From assembly GCA_020152595.1 (NCBI GenBank), contig JAIGNY010001798.1, forward strand, positions 824,501 through 888,500: a stretch of 64,000 bases of DNA. The letters are read 5' to 3'. The translations under genes and the position numbers were made by a program. Each line of letters opens with the position of its first letter. Position 1 is the first letter of the stretch. This DNA is from Chiridota heheva. Taxonomy: Eukaryota > Echinodermata > Holothuroidea > Apodida > Chiridotidae. Under the pieces are notes generated by a model, which made no database searches, had not been told where the DNA came from, and saw only the letters and a list, made by a program, of their open reading frames with translations. This document shows positions 11,001-23,000 of this stretch, piece by piece.

Positions 11001-14000
11001 GTGTATCCGCATTATACACAAATGAATGGTGTGTATCCGCATTATACACAAATGAATTGAGTGTATTAGTGGCTCCTTGTTTCATATAATTGTTGCTTCA
11101 AGATGCAAAAGTGGCAAATGAGATTATAGCCATGTAACATATTCTTAACGAAGCTTGGTTATGACAGATGCTTCTCAACCCTGATGTTTCGAAGGTGCTA
11201 GTCATTATTTGGTGAGCCTGAGTATTTGGTTTGGTTTAAAGTGTTTAACAACATGTGTAGTCAAAGGTGGTTTGTTTTAAGGTGTTTAACAACATGTGTA
11301 ATCAAAGATGATTTGGTTTAAGGTGTTTAACAACATGTGTAGTCAAAGGCAGGGTTCTAGCTACGGTGGGCAGGCCCGCCCAGGACTCGCAATTCCCGCC
11401 CACTACTCGGCTCTAAAATTCACTCTTCCGCCCAGTACACAAAAGTTCAATTCGGTTAAAGAATTAAGTGTTTAAACAAATCTCCTTATAATCTCGCTCT
11501 ATTTGTCATCCGCTGATTTACACACATAACATAACATACATTACGCACATTAAATTCCAATAAAAAAAACTGAACTATAGGAATTTAACGCAATTGAATG
11601 TATATACTGTATTATCATAAAATCACTCATACACTAAGCTTTTTGCATAAACCTACGTACATGTACACAGTTCAGGTTCATGTTTTAATCCTTGTGAATC
11701 ACTGCTGGCAGCTTGCCAAGTCCATCACTTGCCATGCAAACAAACTTTAACAAAGTAAAAATTATACCCCCAAAGGCCCAAAGCGTGCTTATAGACTGGT
11801 CCCAATGTAAGTAACCAATCCCATTTGTTATAAACCCCATATGCACTAAACATTATTAACGGACTGATCGATATTCTTTTGATTTGTGGGGGATTTTATA
11901 TTGATAAAAGTTGTTGCGTAGTTCATAAGAACATGTGCCGCTTGACTTTTGTCGAACAATACTAAAATAAAAGCGGTAAAAAGTTTGGGCAAGATGAATA
12001 ACAATGGGAATTGGGAGAAGAGTTTCCGGCATATATTTGTACCTTTTTTTTGGGAGGGGAGGGCACTTTGACAGTTGAATACCCATTGTATTTTAAATAT
12101 CCATCGTACATAAACAATATTTTGTAAATCCTTCTACCATTCTGATAAAAAAAATATCAAAAAAAATCATTGACAATTTGTCAATAGAAGTGGACTAAAT
12201 TTGAACAGTTCTTCATGGGAAGGGGGGTCTATGAGGTCACCTTAGATTATCACTGGAACCCAGCACTCAAAACTTGTCTAGCTAGAACCCTGGTCAAAAA
12301 TGGTTTGGCTTAGGGTGTTGAACAACATGTGTAGTCAAAGTTAGTTTGGTTTAAGTGGTTTAAAAACATGTGTAGTCAAAGGTGGTTTGGTTTAAGGTGT
12401 TTAATAACATGTGTGGTCAAAGGTGGTTTGGTTTAACCCTTACTCTCCCAGCGTCACGGTCCCTTACGATCCCTTTTCCGAAAAAACATTTGAGTACCTT
12501 CCCAAAATCCTATAGAGCTGCAAATAAGTTCATTCAAACCAGTTTGAATAGATCTGTCATAATATGGTTATTTTGTTGGGGAGTTAGATTAAAACAAATT
12601 GAGAAAAATCGTTACAAAAAAGTGCATTTTTTAAAAAAACGTTAAAAAAAAAGAAGAAGAAGATTACGACTAATGTCATACATGAATATTTTTTCAATTT
12701 TTTTTTTCTTCAGGTAAAGTATAAAGATAGTTTGAATTGTTGGTTGCTACACGATTTTTACTTGTACTTGGTCAATGTTTGTGTTTTTTTGAAGAAAATA
12801 TGCCAAAATTTGTGATTTTGGGCCATTTTGGACCTTTTTTTATCAAAAAAATCATAAAAACCGGCCCAAATATTGTATTGGAATTTTTAAAATCTCTACG
12901 GGTAGAGGAGAAATAGATCATTCAGACGAACTATTACAATAACAGATGCACCCCCTCTACCTGCCTAAAAGGTCTCTGATGATGACGTCAATTCGCGTCT
13001 TTTTTTCTTCTTTTTTTTTTCTTCGCACATTCGATACAACAAAATGGGGAGATACAACGTCGAACGTGCCTTCCGACTCCTATGTTTTCTTCAGAATAAT
13101 ATTAATTCAGAGGGGTCGGAAGGTACTTTTGATGAAGAAGATGTACCAGAACTCGACCAGATTGAGGAAGAGGAGAATATAGAGCCTGCTGAGATGGATA
13201 GCGATCTGTTCCAAATTACGGAGTTGGTGAGTGTTTTCTTCCAAAAATAGCGAAAGTACTACATTGTAAATGTGTAGTAATAAAATAAGGCTTATAGAAT
13301 TAAAATGATAAATTAGCGGGGAATTTTTGCTTGTTACGATAAACAAGTAAAAGGGACACTAAAATCACATATAAAAAAAAAAGGATGTAGGTCCTTTCTA
13401 TAATAGCCCGGATGAAACAAATGAAAGCTGAACCTTAATAATAACATTTCTAAATAGACTGAAATATATGTATTTCCCAATGGCAAAATTGTAAAATTAG
13501 GCCTACTAAAATATGTGTATTCCCAATTTCACAAAATCCAAGTTCCATTATTTCAGGGGTCGAAATCACAATCTTATGGGGGAAAGTGGAGTAGGGGTCC
13601 CATGTTAGGGCAAAATACACATGTTGGGGGTGCCCCAGCCCCATTTAGAGGAAAATGCTTGTATATAGGCCTAGTACCAGTACATTATTTTGATGCCCTA
13701 TTTTTTGAGACCATGATCCTTTTCCCCTCCCCCTGGCTATGCCACTGTTGTGGTGATGACTAGATCGATAAAACAAACATTTTGGACCCCTGTATGTACC
13801 CCAGGGCTTCCCGGCTGTAAAAGTCTGTCCCCACGGCTACCACAAAATTGTGGGGCAGGTTAGAAACCACAATAACATGTAATGCGATAACATGTTATGC
13901 GTATGCTTGAAGAGGACGAGCTGCCGCTACTAGAAACCACAATAACATGTTATGCGATAACATGTTATGCGTATGCTTGAAGAGGACGAGCCGCCCGCTA

Positions 14001-17000
14001 CTCCCCAACCCAAGAGGAAGAGGGACAGACCTTTGAAGATGAGCCCAGGCCCCTCTTCCAGGCCTTCCGCTGCAGTCTCGCCACCATCACCACTCAAAGA
14101 AAATCCGACTGCAGCGGAAAAAGCTGCCTTCAAAACCAGGGAGGAAGAGCGGAACGCTCGGCTGCAGGAGATACAACGGTCGAAGGTCATCCCTGCAGCC
14201 GATAAAGACTATCATCTGTGGGAAGTACTGGTGGAGAGTGACCGGGATCGACACGAGGTCTTTGGTAACTGGTTATGGGAAGACCAAACTAAAGTAAGTT
14301 GAATGAATATAGTTGCAATTGGTTTTTTGTTTTTTTTTAAATTTTATTTGCAGCAACAAGGTATAGCAGAAGACTTTACAAATTTAGACCTTTTCGGCAA
14401 ACATTTCTTATGAATTTCATGTGGAATGAACAGAAGTAAGTGTCTAATAGATAATCAGCATAGTCTATCAACATAAAAGTAGCTGTAAAGCTTGTAATGG
14501 CTGAAATTGGGTCAGAAATAAACAAAAAACAGTTTCGTGCAAAATAAATGACCTAATTTGCATATCATTTGCATAATTTCTTATTTTATTTTTTGCAAAA
14601 GATAATGTAAACATCTTGTTTTTCTGCATTCTATTAGTTTTGGACAACATAGAAGGGGAAAATTTAGTGCCATACACTATTAGATAGATTTTTCACAGAA
14701 TTGGGGATAATTTTTAGGTCAAAATGTACCAAATTTTTCATATTTGAATCATTTTTTTCTTCTGATTCCTAAAAATCCATGAATATTATCAAATGAAAGG
14801 TCGTTCCAAGGACGATTCAGAAATTCTATCCATATTTTTTTGCTATTTACCCACAAGGCACAAGTGTGTCATAAAGATAGAATGTTTGGAGACCTAATAT
14901 GCTAATTCAATGACCTAATTTGCATATTTGAGTTCGAAAATATACACATTTTTGGAAAGTTCAACATGTTAACTTTCATAAAAGTCGAACTTGTTTTGGT
15001 ACAAATGGAACAGAAAGTGCTGAAAAAATTCTCTTTCCAAAAATTTCAGAAATAGCTTATTCTATTTTTGGAACCTTGGGAGAGTAAGGGTTAAGGTGTT
15101 TAACAACATGTGTAGTCAAAGGTGGTTTGCTTTAAGGTGTTTAACAACATGTGTAGTCAAAGGTGGTTTGGTTTAAGGTGTTTTAACAACATGTTTACTC
15201 AAAGGTGCTTTGGTTGAAGGTGTTTAACAACATGTGTAGTCAAAGGTGGTTTGGTTTAAGGTGTTTAACAACATGTGCAGGCAAAGGTGGTTTGGCTTAA
15301 GGTGGTTAACAACATGTTTACTCAAAGGTGGTTTGGTTTAAGATGTTGAACAACATGTGTAGTCAGAGGTGCCAGCCAGAGAGGTAAACTTAAATTATAT
15401 GTAATGTAAATCTAAAGAAACCTATATAAAAGGAAAAATGTTCTTGCACACATTATGATAGTAGATGTGTTGTGGATCATAACCCTCCTAACCTTCGGCA
15501 GATTATGATGACTTTGTTGTTGCAAGAGAGGTTGGAGGAGGGAGGGAGGGGGCTGGGTGGTTGATATGTGTTGTATGTTGTTGATTTTGTTTGGGATTAG
15601 TGAGTCAGTCCATTTGCCATTGTGAGTGGATGTGCATTGTGATGTGGGCACCATCTGATAGTGGTGTAGGTCCTGTGTAAGGGGGATTGGGTTTGGCTGT
15701 GGGCTGGTTAGCACACCTCTTTGGTTACCTGGGATTTCCACAGAGCATGAGAATACAGAAGAAAACTCTGCTTTTGTTACAGAGTGGTGAGGAGAAAACA
15801 ATTTTGGTGATGAGATGGATTATACATTTGTTTGATTTTGTATAGAAGTGAGGACTGACTGGAAGTCCAAACAGATGGTGTAGCAAGAATATGGGCTAAG
15901 AGAATGGCTTTGGCTTCAGAAGAGAAGAGTGGCCAGGGGGCCAGCTGTTGAGGATGATTGTGTGTTAGGGTGGGGGAGGCGTTCTTTTTGTCCTCTTTGG
16001 AACTGACAGTGTATTTTGAAATTTCATATGGAAAGTAACCTTTTGGATGTCTGCATGACCATTTTCATTCACATATTTGTTAGACAAGAAGTAGTTTTGG
16101 TAAAATAAGTTACTTACTTTACATCTTCGAGAAATTTTTCTTGATCAAGAGCTGGAACTTGTGATACCCTGGAAAAACAAAAAATATACAAAAAGGTTTC
16201 AATTTATTCAACAAATAGGGAAAACTTAAACGCATCATACATGATTTGCCACATCAGGAAGTAAATTCAAAAACGTCAATGCCTGGACAACCTTTAACAA
16301 TTTCCTGACCTTTACCTCGCTGTTTCCTGGTTGCAAAGGAATCCTTTTTTGTATACCTTAACTGCTGTTAATGTGGAAGGAAATGAATCCTATACTGATT
16401 GTCTGCATAGTATTGTATTTCGAATACTTGTTGGAATGTGTAACACTATTATCACACTTAAAACTACCAAAATATATGTCAATTTTTCACGATTTATGAG
16501 GACAAACACATATGGTACTGATTGTCTGCATGGTATTGTATTTCGGAATACTTGTTGGAATGTGTAACACTATTATCACACTTAAAACTACCAAAATATA
16601 TGTCAATTTTTCACGATTTATGAGGACAAACACATATGGTATGCCAGCCCAAGCATGTCCTATCAAATTCAAATATATCTACAAAAGCTAAAATTAGAAA
16701 ACAATAAAATGTGAAAAAAGACAAAAGATTTGTGGCCCCTCATGGATATACAGACCCTACTGTCATGGATATACAGACCCTACTGTCATGGATATACAGA
16801 CCCTACTGTCATAGATATACAGACCCTACTGTCATGGATATACAGACCCTACTGATGACATTTGGTATCAAGGGTGTGAACTACAGACATCGTCCAATCA
16901 GGGAATAGTAAACAATAAGTTACAGACAATACATTCTTGGTTTTCCTTCACTTCCACGGGGCTATCATTTAGTTAGTTTACACTTTTAGGCACCATGCCA

Positions 17001-20000
17001 GGAAAAGCACATGTTTGTTTGTTTGATGAAGGCTTAAAGGCACCACAACAGCGAGGGTCAAATTGTGCCTGAAAGGTTAGATCATTCCAGTGGTAGGAAG
17101 AAAAAAAAAAGAAGGAAAATATGAGTGTAAGAGAAGAACGGAGACTAAAAGCCAGGAAGCTGGGATCAAAAGAAGTGCTACAAAAGGCAAAAGTAGGTAC
17201 AGAGGGTGGAAGAGGAGGAATAAATATGGTTGTAGAGAGAGGCATGATGAAGGAAGGAGATAATTTTATCCTCAGGGTTTTTCTGGAGGAGCGTGGAAGG
17301 GGACTAAATATGGTTGTAGAGAGGGAGGGAGGCACGATGAAGGAAGGAGATAATTTCATCTGGTGGATTTTTCTGAAAAAGCTCGACTATGGAGTTGTGA
17401 GGTGTGAAGGAAGTACTGAGAAGGTTGTACAGGGGGCAGGCAAGGAAAATATGGTGGACTGAGAGAGGGCAATAGAAATTGTTACAGAGGGGTGGGGGTA
17501 GCCAATAAGGTGGGAGTGAGTGAGGTGGATGTGACCTATATTAAGACGGGTAATGCGGATGTTGTCGATACAGGAGAAATTGTGGATTGTGGGTTTGGTC
17601 GGAATGGTGGGCTGGATGTCGTGGAGAGTCTTGTCAATTTGGGAGTCCCATGAGATTAAACAGTTTGATGTCAGAAATGGTTTTGGGAAATGGGGTAGGG
17701 GGAGGTTGAGGGCAAACTTAGCGGCTGAATCAGCCCTGTAATTGCTAGGGATGCCAACATGGCTGGGTATCCAGAATAAAAAGAATACTTTTCCTGCTGG
17801 GGTGGGGGGGGGGGGCAAAAGGAGTTAGTTTACGGAGGAGGTGCAGTTATCCCACCTATGATTGAGTAAAGAGGTAAGGACAAACTTGGAGTCTGAGAAG
17901 ACAGCAAAGGTGGCTGAGCGATATAATTGGGGACCAGTGGGATGGTCTTGGCCAAAAAGAACGACGAGTAGTTGGGAAGCCTGCCACTGAGGGTAATATC
18001 TTTGATGACGGCAGCAGCAGCGTTTTGTCACCATCCTTGGAGCCATCAGTATAGATGGAGGTGTAGTTTGAGAGTTGGTCTTTGATTTGGTTGTGAAGGT
18101 TGATGAAGAGGTTGGGGTGGGTTTGGGTTTGGTGATGAGTGGAGAGGCCCAGGTAGCACATTCAGTCATCTTTTGATTTGTTTTCAGTGTAGATCCAAGG
18201 AATTTGCCAGGACGGGAAGTGAATGAACACTGGGTTAATACCCTGCTCTTTTTCAAAAAATGTTTACAGAACCAGGCAAAGGGTGGAACTCCTACCATCA
18301 GGACCAATGGCTTTATGTTACCTCCAAAGGACGGTGAGAACCACCCAACCATTGGCCACTTTTCTCAAAGGCCGGGAAGGGGAGGAGTGGTTCAGAATAG
18401 AAGCCTCTGCGATGATGTCAGTGTCTTGTTCTGCATATCTGTGGAAAAATTGCTGGTTAAATCATTGTTGGACTCGAACCTGGAACCTCCAGCATCTCAG
18501 TCATAAGCTCAGCCAACTGAACTACGTACATCTCAATCAATCATATATTCCCACTAAAACTTGGCATTTATAGCGCAAGTGCCATCTAATTATGTGTTTC
18601 TTTGGTACAAATATTACTGAATCCCCGTTTGCTATTTTGTTAGAATCATCTCATTTGATTAATTGATGGTTAGCAAAGGTTATTTACTGCCAGAGAGGGT
18701 AAATGTGGGGAAGTTAATAGTCATATATAACACTTTTCTACAATTATTTAAAGCACTTATTTCTTTTGTGCAAGCTTTACTCAAACTCTCTCATGTCCCC
18801 CTGGGACTATTCTAAAGCACCAACCAATGGTGCAGCTTTTGCTATTAAGGTATTACAGTAGTTAGAAGTCATATACCTGCTGTACATGGCATGCAGTCAG
18901 ACGAAAAATATATCCTGCTAATTTATTTTGATGTAATCAGTTGCCCCTCATGAGAATGCAGTGCAAGCAGACTAGCTCTGAACATCCTTCATAACTACAG
19001 AAGTAGTTCTGTTTATTTATGAACACATACTTACTTTATATCAACCCCAGGCCTGCCATCAGGGTGAGTAATGCTGGCAATAACAATGTTGGTATCCCTG
19101 TTAACTGGATCCCTGTTTTGGTCTTCAGCGGGATCCTTTTCCGAAACAAAATCTACCGAAAGAAAATATAAAATAATTTTGAGTAAAGGCTAGCATTTTT
19201 CATGATGCAAAATATTGGTAGCTAGACAAATGTTTCAAATTAATACAAACACACTCGCCACTGATAATATGCCTTGCACATATGTTACTAACAACCATTA
19301 CAACTTAACCTTTTAAACACTTTCTAAAGGAATATTCCCATTGGAATTTCACTTTTATGTATCTGATAGAGGAAAATTTAAGAAACAGATTGGTGAAAAA
19401 CTCATGTTGATATCTCATTCCTAGAGGAAGTTATTGAATTTTAAAGATTTTTCTTGCCCGCAAAAAATGACTTTTGCACTGAGTCTAAGTCATCATTATG
19501 ATGTCATCACAGCACTTCCTGTACTAAACGGTATGTATTTCCTTGAAAATTAATCACAATTTTTCATAATTCAAACATGAGTTACATGAACAGATTGGAA
19601 AACATTATCGTAAATTTTATTCTACAATATTCTACAAAATGTATGAGAAAAAAAGTTCCCAATTATATAAAGAACATGCAATTAATTTTCTAGAAATACA
19701 TTTTTTTTAAAAAGCACATAAAGTGCTGTGATGACATTATAATGATGACTTAGACTCAGTTCAAAAGTCATATTTATGCAGGCAAGAAAAATCTTTCAAG
19801 CTCAATAACTTCTAGGAATGCGATATCAACAAGATTTTTTTTCCAATCTGTTTCTTAAGTTTTCCTTTCAGGTACATAAAAATGAAATTCCATGGGAATA
19901 TTCATTTAATCTTGCTCTGTACCATCAATTTCCCACTCAATCTTCCATCTGTCATTAATTCATCCATCTCCCTGCCACTCATTGTACCCCATCATCTTCT

Positions 20001-23000
20001 ACCCATCATTCTTACCTCATATGTCCACCTGATGACCCAGCAAACAGTCCTAATCAAATCCACTCCCAGACCAGGCCCCACCCACCTATCATCCCCCACC
20101 CTATTGTACTGTCCCATTGATCTACCATACACATAACATCTCACCACTCTTATACCAATCCTCAGCCCCACATTGCTATCCACCCTCCCCTCAACTAAGC
20201 AACCTCTGCCTACCTACCTACTCTTACTCACCTACCTACCCTCCACTCACCTCATCATCCTCTTGTCTCCTTTATTTACTCTAAGTTACCCACTCCCTAG
20301 CTCCATCACACCCAAGCTTTCACTCACCTTACAACATTACGTAAACAGAAAATGCAACCATTTTCATCTCCTAAATCCTGTTAAAAACAGACTCAACTTG
20401 ATATTTTCGCTAACTTTTCTCAGCAACCTCAACTGCACCTCTCCTTAACACTTCACCTGCCACTTTTCTCAGCAACCTCAACTGCACCTCTCCTTAACAC
20501 TTCACCTGCAACTTTTCTCAGCAACCTCAACTGCACCTCTCCATAGCATTTCACCTGCCACTTTTCTCAGCAACCTCAACTGCACCTCTCCTTAACACTT
20601 CACCTGCCACTTTTCTCAGCAACCTCAACTGCACCTCTCCTTAACGCTTCACCTGCCACTTTTCTCAGCAGCCTCAACTGCACCTCTCCATAACATTTCA
20701 CCTGCCACTTTTCTCAGCAACCTCAACTGCACCTCTCCTTAACACTTCACCTGCCACTTTTCTCAGCAACCTCAACTGCACCTCTCCTTAATGCTTCACC
20801 TGCCACTTTTCTCAGCAGCCTCAACTGCACCTCTCCTTAACACTTCACCTGCCACTTTTCTCAGCAACCTCAACTGCACCTCTCCTTAACGCTTCACCTG
20901 CCACTTTTCTCAGCAACCTCAACTGCACCTCTTCTTAATGCCTCACGTGCCACTTTTCTCAGCAACCTCAACTGCACCTCTCCTTAACACTTAACCTGCC
21001 ACTGTTTTTAGCAATAAAGGTAACTATTTCTCTCTCTGCATTCAACTTTTTTTCTGGTCTAACATAAAGGCTTAAATTTCAGTGTAGCTTTTGACACGTT
21101 CAAAAGTAGCTCAAGTACATTCATGCTTGTTCCATAAGAAATACGACAGTACATTATGTTCTGGAGTGTCAAGATTAATGAGAAAGACTCACATGTATTG
21201 GTCACAGCCTAAATATCCCATATCCTAAGGAAAAAAAGTTCCATGTATTTTTCAAAAACAAAAGAAAAACTGCAGTTAACAAACAGAGATGCTCCAGTCG
21301 TACAAGGATACTGCAAGTAACCTTACACAGCATTAAAGTAGGAGTTTAATGTTGAACCAACGGCCCAAAACAACATTAAAGTAGGAGTTAAGTGTTGAAT
21401 TAACGACCCAAAACAGCATTAAAGTAGGAGTTTAATGTTGAACGAACGACCCTAAACATCATTAAAGTAGGAATTCAATGTTGAACTACAACCCTAAACA
21501 GCATTATAGTAGTAGTTTAATGTTGAACAAATAACCCAAAACAGCATTAAAGTAGGAGTTTAATGTTAAACTAACGACCCTAAACAGCATTAAAGTAGGA
21601 GTTTAATGTTGAACCAACCACCCTAAACAGCATTAAAGTAGGACTTAATGTTGAACCAACGACCCAAAACAGCATTTAAGTAGGAGTTTAATGTTGAACC
21701 AATGACCCTAAACAGCATTAAAGTAGGAGTTTAATGTTGAACCAACCACCCTAAACAGCATTAAAGTAGGACTTAATGTTGAACAAATACCCCAAAAGAG
21801 CATTAAAGGAGGAGTTTAATGTTGAACTTACGACCCAAAACAGCATTAAAGTAGGAGTTTAATGATAAACAAATAACCCAAAAGAGCATTAAAGAAGTTT
21901 AATGTTAAACTAACAACCCTAATCAGCATTAAAGTAAGAGTTTAATGTTGAACAAATAACACAAAAGAGCATTAAAGTAGGAGTTTAATGTTGAACAAAT
22001 AACACAAAAGAGCATTAAAGTAGGAGTTTAATGTTGAACCAACGACCCTAAACAGCATTAAAGTAGGAGTTTAATGTTGAACCAATGACCCTAAACAGCA
22101 TTAAAGTAGGAGTTAATGTTGAACCAACGACCCAAAACAGCATTAAAGTAGGAGTTTAAAGTTGAACTAACGACCCTAAACAGCATTAAAGTAGGAAGTT
22201 AATGTTGAACTAACAACCCTAAACAGCATAAAGTAGGAGTTTAATGTTAAACAAATAACCCAAAAGAGCATTAAAGTAGGAGTTTAATGTTAAACTAACG
22301 ACCCTAAACAGCATAAAAGTAGGAGTTTAATGTAAAACCAACAACCCAAAACAGCATTGAAGTAGGAGTTTAATGTTGAACCAATGACCCAAAACAGCAT
22401 TAAAGTAGGAGTTTAATTGTCTTTTAAGTTTTGAAAATAGCATGAGAACAGCTTCTATTTTCAAAATGGATTTATATTGTCAAAACGAACTGGAATAAAG
22501 CCTTCACGTTACTATTATACTCCTTTTTTGGTCCTTAATTAATTCTGTACAAGAGTAGAAAACAAACATTTTGTTAGCTTTTCTGGTATTAAGTAATAAC
22601 TAGAACGGTAAAAACCATCATGGTTCGCATGCCCCATGCAAATTGACACTCATATTATATGACCCAGCCAATTATAAAAATGGCATCTCACACTAAGTCC
22701 CACATGGCATCCCATGTACCACATAGCATCCCACCCCATGTCCCACATGGCATCCCAACTCATGTTACACATGACATCCCATCCCATGTCCCACATGGCA
22801 TTCCACCATATCTTCCACATGGCATCCCACCCCATGTCCCACATGACATCCCATGTCCCATGTGGCATTCCATCATATGTCCCACAGGGCATCCCATCCT
22901 ATGACCCACATGGCATTCCACCCTATGTCCCACATCCCAAATAACATCCCACCTCATGTCCCACATGACATCCCATGCCTTGTCCCACATGGCATTCCAC

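Larger units (their letters stand above)
12437..15090 (+). mobile_element. piggyBac-like DNA transposon (2,654 bp)
   Basis: The terminal inverted repeat is CCCTTACTCTCCCA at the left and TGGGAGAGTAAGGG at the right. TTAA duplications are at 12433-12436 and 15091-15094, the hallmark of piggyBac. The host array contains TTAA at exactly this place, so the empty site can be read. Two exon-like frames lie inside (13044-13226 and 13967-14293), each followed by a consensus donor (GTGAGT, GTAAGT). No piggyBac catalytic domain was recognised, so it is probably a defective or deleted copy. Confidence 0.92.

Noticed and set aside
10540..11089. Four overlapping frames of 142-181 codons
   Set aside because: Produced by the 30-bp unit, which is a multiple of three without stops; no other coding evidence.
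18470..18530. Possible functional tRNA gene
   Set aside because: A and B boxes are present but the cloverleaf 3' half and acceptor pairing are missing; it continues into a SINE body.
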